From positions 1,860,001 to 1,924,000 of the forward strand of contig NZ_AP025730.1 of assembly GCF_023734135.1 (NCBI RefSeq): a stretch of 64,000 bases of DNA. Reading direction: 5' to 3'. The notes under the pieces were generated by a model, which did not search any database, had not been told where the DNA came from, and saw only the letters and a program-made list of their open reading frames with translations. Shown here in pieces: positions 18,634 through 28,042 of the stretch (position 1 is its first letter; each line of letters begins with the position of its first letter). The translations under genes were made by a program, and so were the position numbers. The DNA is from Sphaerotilus microaerophilus (lineage in GTDB: Bacteria; Pseudomonadota; Gammaproteobacteria; Burkholderiales; Burkholderiaceae_C).

Positions 18634-19617
18634 TCAGCCCGCCTTGGCCAGCCACACCGCCATGCCCTGGGCATTCAGCGTGGCGTCGAGCCTAAGCAGC
18701 TCGCGTGCCCGGGCCTCGTCCAGTGGGGCGCCGCTGGCCAGCGCGGAGGCGACCAGCTCGCGCTGCATGAAGGCCATCAGGGCGTCCTCGACGGCCGCCT
18801 TGTCGCCGTAGCGGCCCTCGCGCTGCAGCGTCTCGCGCAGCGCCAGGCCGCCGCTCTCGAACGTGTCGAGCAGCGCATTGAACTGCGCCGTCACCCGATC
18901 CAGCGCCGTGATCGGGCCGAAGTGGGTCGGGAAGATCACCTGCGGCTGCGCGGCCAGCATGCGCTGCACGGAGACCCGCATCGCCGCCGGCTCGAACTGC
19001 ACCGGCGTGGTGGTCGGGAACAGCCAGGGGCCGGCCGCGCTGTCGAACTCGCGGTAGCTGATGCCGAAGGTGTCGCCGGTGAACCAGCCGCGGCTCGCCT
19101 CGTCCCAGATGCAGTGGTGGTGGCGCGCGTGGCCGGGCGTGTCGATCAGGCGAAGCGCGCGGCTGCCGAGCTGCACCGTCATGTCATCGTGGCTCTCCAC
19201 CACGCGCTCGGCCGGTATCGGGCGGATGTCGCCGTAGGTCGCCTTGACCACCTCCGCGCCGTAGACCGCGCGCGCCCCTTCGACCAGTGCCAGCGGGTTG
19301 ACCAGGTGGCGCGCGCCACGGGGGTGGATCAGGGCCCGGGCGTTCGGCAGCTGCTCCATCAGCAGGCCGGCGCCACCGGCATGGTCCAGGTGCACGTGCG
19401 TGGGGATGACCCAGTCCACCGCCTCCACGCGCAGGCCCAGCGCCGCCAGCGTGGCGAGCAGGCGAGGCACCGCGGCGTTGTGGCCGGTGTCGATGAAGGC
19501 GGCGCGCCCCTCGGGGCTGACGAGCAGGTAGGCCGCGTCGAAGAGATCGCGCTCGAAGCCGGTGTCGATGACGTACAGGCCGTCGGCGTGGGTCTGGAAG
19601 TGGGTCGGTGCGCTCAT
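18634..19617 (-). CDS. Metallo-beta-lactamase-fold hydrolase
   Basis: The protein has 327 residues. The metal-binding signature THVHLDHAGG is present. Downstream ligands are seen in DTPGHARHHHCIWD, FTGDTFG and the final His in FPTHFGP. It resembles the glyoxalase-II-like MBL proteins of beta- and gammaproteobacteria, which hydrolyse thioesters or related substrates. The substrate is not identifiable. The ATG at 19617 gives the compact N-terminus. It diverges from the giant repeat protein across 194 bases, in which I see no clear promoter. Confidence 0.85.
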   Translation of the reverse strand: MSAPTHFQTHADGLYVIDTGFERDLFDAAYLLVSPEGRAAFIDTGHNAAVPRLLATLAALGLRVEAVDWVIPTHVHLDHAGGAGLLMEQLPNARALIHPRGARHLVNPLALVEGARAVYGAEVVKATYGDIRPIPAERVVESHDDMTVQLGSRALRLIDTPGHARHHHCIWDEASRGWFTGDTFGISYREFDSAAGPWLFPTTTPVQFEPAAMRVSVQRMLAAQPQVIFPTHFGPITALDRVTAQFNALLDTFESGGLALRETLQREGRYGDKAAVEDALMAFMQRELVASALASGAPLDEARARELLRLDATLNAQGMAVWLAKAG

Positions 19618-19811
19618 GACAGTGGGGCGTGAGGCCGGGGTGACGACGAAAGCCCCGGATCGTAGCGGGGGGCGAAGGGGGGCGCTGTCACCGCGGCGAT
19701 GGCCTCGGATCGAGGGGGTGCGGTTCAAGTTCGCGTGCAGGAGGCCGATCACTGAAGCGCCAGTCCTGCGGGCTGGCCCTGATACGCGACCCTCTCTGCG
19801 AAAGACCAGCC

Positions 19812-22800
19812 ATGGCTGTGAACTGCGACCCGCCGATCGGTGCCGGCAACGACTCTCCCCTCTCGCTGACCCCTGCGCCCCAGCGCAGCCCGGCGGTGCG
19901 CAAGCCGATCGTCAAGTCCAAACTGCCCGCGCTCACCAAGCCGGCGCACGAACTCGTCGGTCCGGAGCTGCCTCCCCCGCCCAAGCCCAAGCCCGTCCAC
20001 CACCTCAACAAGGGCTACAAGCCCTCGCGGTTGCCCGAGGGCTATGTCGTGGACATCCAGGGCTCGGCCGTGGTCAAGCCGCTGGAAGGCAAGGTCCACA
20101 AGCTGCACATCGGCGATCAGCTGCGCAAGGGTGACGTGGTGCTGACCTCGCAGGACGGCATCGTCGAGATCCGCCATTCAGGCAAGACCTACACCATCGT
20201 CTGCCGCGACGACGGCGAGTTGAACATCGACCCACCGGGTGCCGGTGGCGGTGGCGACAGCCCGCTGCAGCCCGGCCTGCGCGTCGAGCGCGAGTTCGAG
20301 GTCATCTCGTCGAAGGACTACGACGACCTCCAGCGCGGCAACGAACCCGCACCGCCGGTCGCACCGCCTCCCCCGGACGTGACGCCCCCCGGCCCGTCTC
20401 CGGAGCCCGCCCCGGAGCCGCCGCCTCCACCACCACCCCCGCCTCCGCCCCCTCCGCCCCCTCCGCCACCCGCGCCGGCCACGGTGGGCGACCGCGTCTT
20501 CGAAGACAGCAACGCCAACGGCGTGCAGGACGAAGGTGAACGCGGCATTGCCGGCGTGGGCGTCCAACTGCTGGATGCCAGTGGCAACCCGGTGGGGAGC
20601 ACCACCACGGACGCCAATGGCAACTACCAATTTGAAGTGCCGGCAGGCAGCTACAGCGTCAAGGTCACGCCGCCCGCAGGCTGGAACGTCGGCCCCACCG
20701 ACGCCGGAACCGACGACACGACCGACAGCGACATTGGCACCGATGGCCGCAGCGGCAGCATCGAGCTGAGCGCGGGTGAGAGTGACCAGAGCGTGGACGC
20801 GGGCCTGTACCGCAACGCCTCGCTGGGCGACAAGGTCTGGGTCGACAGCGATGGTGACGCCCAGCAGGACGCGGGCGAAGCCGGCCTGGGCTGTGTGACC
20901 GTGCGGCTGCTGAACGCCGCGGGCCAAGTTGTGGCCACGCAGACCACCGATGCCAACGGCGACTACCTGTTCACCGATTTGGTGCCTGGCAGCTACTCGG
21001 TCGAATTCGTGCGCCCGGACGGCTTCAGCTTCACCGCGGCAAACAGCGGCAGCGACGCCAGCGACAGCGATGCCGACAACGCCACCGGCCGCACGGCCAG
21101 CGTGACGCTGGACAGCGGTGAGCACGACGGCAGCGTCGATGCCGGTTTGGTGGTGGAGGCGCCGCCTCCCCCACCACCGCCACCGCCACCGCCACCCCCC
21201 TGTGCACCCGGCGAGATCGGTGACCGCGTGTTTGAGGACAGCAACGCCAACGGCGTGCAGGATGAGGGCGAACAAGGCCTGTCCGGCGTGGCTGTGCAGC
21301 TGCTGGACGCGCGCGGCCGTCCTGTGGCCAGCACGGTGACGGACAGCGAGGGCAACTACCGCTTCGAAGTCCGCGCCGGCACCTACAGCGTCAAGGTCAC
21401 GCCGCCAGCGGGCTGGAACATCAGCCCGGCCGATGCAGGCAATGACGACGCTGCCGATAGCGACATCGGTGCAAACGGGCGCAGCGGCGCGATCAGCCTG
21501 AGTCCGGGCGAGAGCGAGTTGAGCGTGGACGCGGGCCTGTACCGCAGCGCCTCGCTGGGCGACAAGGTCTGGGTCGACGCCGATGGTGACGCCCAGCAGG
21601 ACGCGGGTGAAGCCGGCCTGGGCGGCGTGACCGTCAAGCTGCTCAACGCCGCGGGCGGAGTCGTGGCCACGCAGACCACCGATGCCAACGGCGACTACCT
21701 GTTCACCGATTTGGTGCCCGGCACCTACTCGGTCGAATTCGTGCGCCCGGATGGCTACAGCTTTACCGCGGCAAACAGCGGCAGCGACGCCAGCGACAGC
21801 GATGCCGACAACGCCACCGGCCGCACGGCCAGTGTGACGCTGGACAGCGGTGAGCACGACGGCAGCGTCGATGCCGGTTTGGTGGTGGAGGCGCCGCCTC
21901 CCCCACCACCGCCACCGCCACCGCCACCCCCCTGTGCACCCGGCGAGATCGGTGACCGCGTGTTTGAGGACAGCAACGCCAACGGCGTGCAGGATGAGGG
22001 CGAACAAGGCCTGTCCGGCGTGGCTGTGCAGCTGCTGGACGCGCGCGGCCGTCCTGTGGCCAGCACGGTGACGGACAGCGAGGGCAACTACCGCTTCGAA
22101 GTCCGCGCCGGCACCTACAGCGTCAAGGTCACGCCGCCAGCGGGCTGGAACATCAGCCCGGCCGATGCAGGCAATGACGACGCTGCCGATAGCGACATCG
22201 GTGCAAACGGGCGCAGCGGCGCGATCAGCCTGAGTCCGGGCGAGAGCGAGTTGAGCGTGGACGCGGGCCTGTACCGAAGCGCCTCGCTGGGCGACAAGGT
22301 CTGGGTCGACAGCGATGGTGACGCCCAGCAGGACGCGGGCGAAGCCGGCCTGGGCTGTGTGACCGTGCGGCTGCTGAACGCCGCGGGCCAAGTTGTGGCC
22401 ACGCAGACCACCGATGCCAACGGCGACTACCTGTTCACCGATTTGGTGCCCGGCAGCTACTCGGTCGAATTCGTGCGCCCGGACGGCTTCAGCTTCACCG
22501 CGGCAAACAGCGGCAGCGACGCCAGCGACAGCGATGCCGACAACGCCACCGGCCGCACGGCCAGCGTGACGCTGGACAGCGGTGAGCACGACGGCAGCGT
22601 CGATGCCGGCCTGGTGGTGGAGGCGCCGCCTCCTCCACCGCCACCCCCGCCACCACCACCTCCCCCACCACCGCCACCGCCACCGCCACCCCCCTGTGCA
22701 CCCGGCGAGATCGGTGACCGCGTGTTTGAGGACAGCAACGCCAACGGCGTGCAGGATGAGGGCGAACAAGGCCTGTCCGGCGTGGCTGTGCAGTTGCTGG

Positions 22801-25800
22801 ACGCGCGCGGCCGTCCCGTGGCCAGCACGGTGACGGACAGCGAGGGCAACTACCGCTTCGAAGTCCGCGCCGGCACCTACAGCGTCAAGGTCACGCCGCC
22901 AGCAGGCTGGAACGTCAGCCCCACCGACGCCGGCACTGACGATGCTGCCGACAGCGACATCGGCTCAAACGGGCGCAGCGGTGCGATCAGCCTGAGTCCG
23001 GGCGAGAGCGAGTTGAGCGTGGACGCGGGCCTGTACCGCAGCGCCTCGCTGGGCGACAAGGTCTGGGTCGACGCCGATGGTGACGCCCAGCAGGACGCGG
23101 GTGAAGCCGGCCTGGGCGGCGTGACCGTCAAGCTGCTCAACGCCGCGGGCGGAGTCGTGGCCACGCAGACCACCGATGCCAACGGCGACTACCTGTTCAC
23201 CGATTTGGTGCCCGGCACCTACTCGGTCGAATTCGTGCGCCCGGATGGCTACAGCTTCACCGCGGCAAACAGCGGCAGCGACGCCAGCGACAGCGATGCC
23301 GACAACGCCACCGGCCGCACGGCCAGCGTGACGCTGGACAGCGGTGAGCACGACGGCAGCGTCGATGCCGGTTTGGTGGTGGAGGCGCCGCCTCCTCCAC
23401 CGCCACCCCCGCCACCGCCACCGCCACCCCCCTGTGCACCCGGCGAGATCGGTGACCGCGTGTTTGAGGACAGCAACGCCAACGGCGTGCAGGACGAGGG
23501 CGAACAAGGCCTGTCCGGCGTGGCTGTGCAGCTGCTGGACGCGCGCGGCCGTTCTGTGGCCAGCACGGTGACGGACAGCGAGGGCAACTACCGCTTCGAA
23601 GTCCACGCCGGCACCTACAGCGTCAAGGTCACGCCGCCGGTAGGCTGGAACATCAGCCCGGCCGATGCAGGCAATGACGATGCTGCCGATAGTGACATCG
23701 GTTCAAGCGGGCGCAGCGGCGCGATCAGCCTGAGCGCGGGCGAGAGCGAGTTGAGCGTGGACGCGGGCCTGTACCGCAGCGCCTCGCTGGGGGACAAGGT
23801 CTGGATCGACAGCGACGGTGACGGCCAGCAGGACGCCGGTGAAGCCGGCCTGGGCTGTGTGACCGTGCGGCTGCTGAACGCCGCCGGCCAAGTCGTGGCC
23901 ACGCATACCACCGACGCCAACGGCGACTACCTGTTCAACGACCTGAAGCCCGGCACCTACTCGGTGGAGTTCGTGCGTCCGGATGGCTACAGCTTCACGG
24001 CGGCAAACAGCGGCAGCGACGCCAGCGACAGCGATGCCAACACCGCCACCGGCCGCACGGCCAGCGTGACGCTGGACAGCGGTGAGCACGACGGCAGCGT
24101 CGATGCCGGCCTGGTGGCGGAGGCGCCGCCTCCGCCTCCTCCACCGCCACCCCCGCCACCACCACCTCCCCCACCACCGCCACCGCCACCGCCACCCCCC
24201 TGTGCACCCGGCGAGATCGGTGACCGCGTGTTTGAGGACAGCAACGCCAACGGCGTGCAGGATGAGGGCGAACAAGGCCTGTCCGGCGTGGCTGTGCAGC
24301 TTCTGGACGCGCGTGGCCGTCCTGTGGCCAGCACGGTGACGGACAGCGAGGGCAACTACCGCTTCGAAGTCCACGCCGGCACCTACAGCGTCAAGGTCAC
24401 GCCGCCAGCAGGCTGGAACGTCAGCCCCACCGACGCCGGCACTGACGATGCTGCCGACAGCGACATCGGCTCAAACGGGCGCAGCGGTGCGATCAGCCTG
24501 AGTCCGGGCGAGAGCGAGTTGAGCGTGGACGCGGGCCTGTACCGAAGCGCCTCGCTGGGCGACAAGGTCTGGGTCGACAGCGATGGTGACGCCCAGCAGG
24601 ACGCGGGCGAAGCCGGCCTGGGCTGTGTGACCGTGCGGCTGCTGAACGCCGCGGGCCAAGTTGTGGCCACGCAGACCACCGATGCCAACGGCGACTACCT
24701 GTTCACCGATTTGGTGCCTGGCAGCTACTCGGTCGAATTCGTGCGCCCGGACGGCTTCAGCTTCACCGCGGCAAACAGCGGCAGCGACGCCAGCGACAGC
24801 GATGCCGACAACGCCACCGGCCGCACGGCCAGCGTGACGCTGGACAGCGGTGAGCACGATGGCAGCGTCGATGCCGGCCTGGTGGTGGAGGCGCCGCCTC
24901 CTCCACCGCCACCCCCGCCACCACCACCTCCCCCACCACCGCCACCGCCACCGCCACCCCCCTGTGCACCCGGCGAGATCGGTGACCGCGTGTTTGAGGA
25001 CAGCAACGCCAACGGCGTGCAGGATGAGGGCGAACAAGGCCTGTCCGGCGTGGCTGTGCAGTTGCTGGACGCGCGCGGCCGTCCCGTGGCCAGCACGGTG
25101 ACGGACAGCGAGGGCAACTACCGCTTCGAAGTCCGCGCCGGCACCTACAGCGTCAAGGTCACGCCGCCAGCAGGCTGGAACGTCAGCCCCACCGACGCCG
25201 GCACTGACGATGCTGCCGACAGCGACATCGGCTCAAACGGGCGCAGCGGTGCGATCAGCCTGAGTCCGGGCGAGAGCGAGTTGAGCGTGGATGCGGGCCT
25301 GTACCGAAGCGCCTCGCTGGGCGACAAGGTCTGGGTCGATGCCGATGGTGACGCCCAGCAGGACGCGGGCGAAGCCGGCCTGGGCTGTGTGACCGTGCGG
25401 CTGCTGAACGCCGCGGGCCAAGTTGTGGCCACGCAGACCACCGATGCCAACGGCGACTACCTGTTCACCGATTTGGTGCCTGGCAGCTACTCGGTCGAAT
25501 TCGTGCGCCCGGACGGCTTCAGCTTCACCGCGGCAAACAGCGGCAGCGACGCCAGCGACAGCGATGCCGACAACGCCACCGGCCGCACGGCCAGCGTGAC
25601 GCTGGACAGCGGTGAGCACGATGGCAGCGTCGATGCCGGCCTGGTGGTGGAGGCGCCGCCTCCTCCACCGCCACCCCCGCCACCACCACCTCCCCCACCA
25701 CCGCCACCGCCACCCCCCTGTGCACCCGGCGAGATCGGTGACCGCGTGTTTGAGGACAGCAACGCCAACGGCGTGCAGGACGAAGGCGAACAAGGCCTGT

Positions 25801-27983
25801 CCGGCGTGGCTGTGCAGCTGCTGGACGCGCGCGGCCGTCCCGTGGCCAGCACGGTGACGGACAGCGAGGGCAACTACCGCTTCGAAGTCCACGCCGGCAC
25901 CTACAGCGTCAAGGTCACGCCGCCAGCAGGCTGGAACGTCAGCCCCACCGACGCCGGCACTGACGATGCTGCCGACAGCGACATCGGCTCAAACGGGCGC
26001 AGCGGTGCGATCAGCCTGAGTCCGGGCGAGAGCGAGTTGAGCGTGGACGCGGGCCTGTACCGAAGCGCCTCGCTGGGCGACAAGGTCTGGGTCGACAGCG
26101 ATGGTGACGCCCAGCAGGACGCGGGCGAAGCCGGCCTGGGCTGTGTGACCGTGCGGCTGCTGAACGCCGCGGGCCAAGTTGTGGCCACGCAGACCACCGA
26201 TGCCAACGGCGACTACCTGTTCACCGATTTGGTGCCTGGCAGCTACTCGGTCGAATTCGTGCGCCCGGACGGCTTCAGCTTCACCGCGGCAAACAGCGGC
26301 AGCGACGCCAGCGACAGCGATGCCGACAACGCCACCGGCCGCACGGCCAGCGTGACGCTGGACAGCGGTGAGCACGACGGCAGCGTCGATGCCGGCCTGG
26401 TGGTGGAGGCGCCGCCTCCTCCCCCTCCCCCTCCCCCTCCTCCGCCGCCCGGCCCTGGCCGTGATGACGACGACGGGCGAGGGCATGGCCACGGGCACGG
26501 TTCTCATGGCAGTGAGAACGGCGGCAGTTGCGGCGATGGCGACGATGACGGAGACGACGGTGGCCACGGTGGCGACCACCCGGCGCCAGAGCCTGCCCCG
26601 GCACCTGCTCCCACGCCAGCACCGGGGCGCGATGACCACGGCGGTCATGGGCACGGCCATGGCGGGTCGGGCCACAGTGACGGCGGGTCGGACGGCGACG
26701 GTGGCAGCTGCGGCGATGGCGACGATGACGGGGACGACGGTGACCACCGTGGCGACCACCCGGCGCCAGAGCCTGTCCCGGCACCTGCTCCCACGCCAGC
26801 ACCGGGGCGCGATGACCACGGCGGTCATGGGCATGGCCATGGCGGGCCGGGCCAAGGTGATGGCGGGGCGGACGGCGACGGTGGCAGCTGCGGCGATGGC
26901 GACGATGACGGGGACGACGGTGGCCACGGTGGCGACCACCCGGCGCCAGAGCCTGCCCCGGCACCCGCTCCCACGCCGGCACCGGGGCGCGATGACCACG
27001 GCGGTCATGGGCATGGCCATGGCGGGCCGGGCCAAGGTGATGGCGGGTCGGACGGCGACGGTGGCAGCTGCGGCGATGGCGACGATGACGGGGACGACGG
27101 TGACCACCGTGGCGACCACCCGGCGCCAGAGCCTGCCCCGGCACCCGCTCCCACGCCGGCACCGGGGGGCGATGACCACGGCGGTCATGGGTATGGCCAT
27201 GGCGGATCGGGGCGCGGAGGCGGTGAGGCCGATGGAGATGCGTCCGCTGACGACGACGGCTGGTGTGCCACGGTGCCAGCCGGGTTGGATGACGCCTGGC
27301 CCGCGCACGTGCTGCAGGGCCGCCAGGACGGTGGTCATGGGGGCCATGGCGGCCGCGAAGGGGGCAGCGATGATGGGCGGCCCTCGCACGAGGCAGCGCA
27401 TGCGGCCTGTGACGACGCGTCGGCATCGCCGGCCGATCGGGTCGGCGGGCTGCTCGATGGCCTGGTGCATGACTTTGCGCGTGGCGCCGACGTGCTGGCC
27501 TGGCGGCTGGTGGACCCGGGTCCGACGGTGGGCGTGGGGCCGGGCGGTGAGTCCGGCTGTGCGCCGGCCGACCTGCTCTCGGGTGGCGCGGCCGGCGACT
27601 GGCCGTTGCCCATGTCGCTGGACCTGCGCGATCTGCTGGGCGGTGGCCGGGAGGGCGGTGGGGCGGGGTTGCTCGACGGTCTCGACCTGGAGTCGGCGCT
27701 GCAGCGGGCCTTGAGCGACGGTGGCCAGGGCGCGCCTGACGGTGGTGAAGACCGTGGCGGTCGGGAGGGAGGCTCGCGCGACACCGGCGGCTGCGAGCCG
27801 GTGGCCCGATGCGAAGCAGGTACCGCCGCCGGGGGGGCAGGCTGCGCTGGCGACGACGCCACCGCGGCCGAGGCCGGGCCGGGCCAGGTCTCGCATGACC
27901 TGGGGTGGTCGGCGGGGAGTGGCTGCCAGTCGCCATTGGCGGGCCTGCTGGAGCCGGCCCGCTCCCACGGAGAGGGCTGCTGA
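19812..27983 (+). CDS. Giant repetitive surface protein: FecR-like N-terminus, eight SdrD-B-like double units, His/Asp/Gly tail
   Basis: The protein has 2723 residues and no Sec signal peptide. Residues 77-135 (VVDIQGSAVVKPLEGKVHKLHIGDQLRKGD) resemble the FecR/LapA-type N-terminal module. Eight units of 231 residues plus a proline run begin at residue 226. Each unit holds two SdrD-B/Cna-B-like folds whose DSNANGVQDEGE and DSDGDAQQDAGE loops look Ca2+-binding. Each linker ends in CAPGEI. Residues about 2236-2480 are a 60-residue His/Gly/Asp repeat. The C-terminus (GADVLAWRLVD ... LDLRDLLGG) resembles degenerate type I secretion targeting regions of LapA-like adhesins. A surface adhesin or matrix protein exported by type I secretion is the best inference; no transporter lies in the window. 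Confidence 0.8.
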   Translation: MAVNCDPPIGAGNDSPLSLTPAPQRSPAVRKPIVKSKLPALTKPAHELVGPELPPPPKPKPVHHLNKGYKPSRLPEGYVVDIQGSAVVKPLEGKVHKLHIGDQLRKGDVVLTSQDGIVEIRHSGKTYTIVCRDDGELNIDPPGAGGGGDSPLQPGLRVEREFEVISSKDYDDLQRGNEPAPPVAPPPPDVTPPGPSPEPAPEPPPPPPPPPPPPPPPPPPAPATVGDRVFEDSNANGVQDEGERGIAGVGVQLLDASGNPVGSTTTDANGNYQFEVPAGSYSVKVTPPAGWNVGPTDAGTDDTTDSDIGTDGRSGSIELSAGESDQSVDAGLYRNASLGDKVWVDSDGDAQQDAGEAGLGCVTVRLLNAAGQVVATQTTDANGDYLFTDLVPGSYSVEFVRPDGFSFTAANSGSDASDSDADNATGRTASVTLDSGEHDGSVDAGLVVEAPPPPPPPPPPPPPCAPGEIGDRVFEDSNANGVQDEGEQGLSGVAVQLLDARGRPVASTVTDSEGNYRFEVRAGTYSVKVTPPAGWNISPADAGNDDAADSDIGANGRSGAISLSPGESELSVDAGLYRSASLGDKVWVDADGDAQQDAGEAGLGGVTVKLLNAAGGVVATQTTDANGDYLFTDLVPGTYSVEFVRPDGYSFTAANSGSDASDSDADNATGRTASVTLDSGEHDGSVDAGLVVEAPPPPPPPPPPPPPCAPGEIGDRVFEDSNANGVQDEGEQGLSGVAVQLLDARGRPVASTVTDSEGNYRFEVRAGTYSVKVTPPAGWNISPADAGNDDAADSDIGANGRSGAISLSPGESELSVDAGLYRSASLGDKVWVDSDGDAQQDAGEAGLGCVTVRLLNAAGQVVATQTTDANGDYLFTDLVPGSYSVEFVRPDGFSFTAANSGSDASDSDADNATGRTASVTLDSGEHDGSVDAGLVVEAPPPPPPPPPPPPPPPPPPPPPPPCAPGEIGDRVFEDSNANGVQDEGEQGLSGVAVQLLDARGRPVASTVTDSEGNYRFEVRAGTYSVKVTPPAGWNVSPTDAGTDDAADSDIGSNGRSGAISLSPGESELSVDAGLYRSASLGDKVWVDADGDAQQDAGEAGLGGVTVKLLNAAGGVVATQTTDANGDYLFTDLVPGTYSVEFVRPDGYSFTAANSGSDASDSDADNATGRTASVTLDSGEHDGSVDAGLVVEAPPPPPPPPPPPPPPPCAPGEIGDRVFEDSNANGVQDEGEQGLSGVAVQLLDARGRSVASTVTDSEGNYRFEVHAGTYSVKVTPPVGWNISPADAGNDDAADSDIGSSGRSGAISLSAGESELSVDAGLYRSASLGDKVWIDSDGDGQQDAGEAGLGCVTVRLLNAAGQVVATHTTDANGDYLFNDLKPGTYSVEFVRPDGYSFTAANSGSDASDSDANTATGRTASVTLDSGEHDGSVDAGLVAEAPPPPPPPPPPPPPPPPPPPPPPPPPCAPGEIGDRVFEDSNANGVQDEGEQGLSGVAVQLLDARGRPVASTVTDSEGNYRFEVHAGTYSVKVTPPAGWNVSPTDAGTDDAADSDIGSNGRSGAISLSPGESELSVDAGLYRSASLGDKVWVDSDGDAQQDAGEAGLGCVTVRLLNAAGQVVATQTTDANGDYLFTDLVPGSYSVEFVRPDGFSFTAANSGSDASDSDADNATGRTASVTLDSGEHDGSVDAGLVVEAPPPPPPPPPPPPPPPPPPPPPPPCAPGEIGDRVFEDSNANGVQDEGEQGLSGVAVQLLDARGRPVASTVTDSEGNYRFEVRAGTYSVKVTPPAGWNVSPTDAGTDDAADSDIGSNGRSGAISLSPGESELSVDAGLYRSASLGDKVWVDADGDAQQDAGEAGLGCVTVRLLNAAGQVVATQTTDANGDYLFTDLVPGSYSVEFVRPDGFSFTAANSGSDASDSDADNATGRTASVTLDSGEHDGSVDAGLVVEAPPPPPPPPPPPPPPPPPPPPPCAPGEIGDRVFEDSNANGVQDEGEQGLSGVAVQLLDARGRPVASTVTDSEGNYRFEVHAGTYSVKVTPPAGWNVSPTDAGTDDAADSDIGSNGRSGAISLSPGESELSVDAGLYRSASLGDKVWVDSDGDAQQDAGEAGLGCVTVRLLNAAGQVVATQTTDANGDYLFTDLVPGSYSVEFVRPDGFSFTAANSGSDASDSDADNATGRTASVTLDSGEHDGSVDAGLVVEAPPPPPPPPPPPPPGPGRDDDDGRGHGHGHGSHGSENGGSCGDGDDDGDDGGHGGDHPAPEPAPAPAPTPAPGRDDHGGHGHGHGGSGHSDGGSDGDGGSCGDGDDDGDDGDHRGDHPAPEPVPAPAPTPAPGRDDHGGHGHGHGGPGQGDGGADGDGGSCGDGDDDGDDGGHGGDHPAPEPAPAPAPTPAPGRDDHGGHGHGHGGPGQGDGGSDGDGGSCGDGDDDGDDGDHRGDHPAPEPAPAPAPTPAPGGDDHGGHGYGHGGSGRGGGEADGDASADDDGWCATVPAGLDDAWPAHVLQGRQDGGHGGHGGREGGSDDGRPSHEAAHAACDDASASPADRVGGLLDGLVHDFARGADVLAWRLVDPGPTVGVGPGGESGCAPADLLSGGAAGDWPLPMSLDLRDLLGGGREGGGAGLLDGLDLESALQRALSDGGQGAPDGGEDRGGREGGSRDTGGCEPVARCEAGTAAGGAGCAGDDATAAEAGPGQVSHDLGWSAGSGCQSPLAGLLEPARSHGEGC
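20487..26408 (+). repeat. Eight tandem DNA units of 732-768 bp
   Basis: Unit starts (the GDRVFEDS codons) are 20487, 21219, 21951, 22713, 23451, 24219, 24981 and 25737. Units 1-7 are 244, 244, 254, 246, 256, 254 and 252 codons long. The protein body is constant and only the CCN proline run changes (13, 13, 23, 15, 25, 23, 21 Pro). Long stretches are nearly identical between units, for example units 2 and 3. This points to recent duplication or gene conversion. Confidence 0.95.
26521..27240 (+). repeat. Four 180-bp repeats encoding a His/Asp/Gly- and Pro/Ala-rich segment
   Basis: Copies start at 26521, 26701, 26881 and 27061 with an exact period of 180 bp. Each encodes about 60 residues: SCGDGDDDGDDG, then HPAPEP and APAPTPAPG, then DDHGGHGHGHGG. 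The last copy decays after about 27200. Confidence 0.92.
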
Positions 27984-27986
27984 ACG

Positions 27987-28025
27987 GCGCGGGTGGGGGC
28001 CTGTGCGTCAAGTCCCCGCCCGCGC
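27987..28025 (+). terminator. Long GC hairpin after the giant gene
   Basis: GCGCGGGTGGGG pairs with CCCCGCCCGCGC (12 bp with one G-T wobble) around a 15-base loop. It starts 3 bases after the giant gene's stop and ends before the next ATG at 28043. There is no T-run, so it could be a terminator, attenuator or mRNA-stabilising stem. Confidence 0.5.
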
Positions 28026-28042
28026 GGCCGATATCAACGGGC

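Noticed and set aside
20487..27240. Possible CRISPR or satellite array because of regular repeats
   Set aside because: Repeat units are hundreds of bases, in frame, and encode folded domains. There are no short repeats with unique spacers and no cas genes.
20178..27968. Long open frames on the minus strand opposite the giant repeat gene
   Set aside because: They repeat with the same period as the plus-strand units and encode low-complexity Gly/Arg/Ala protein without a ribosome site. They are shadows of codon bias.
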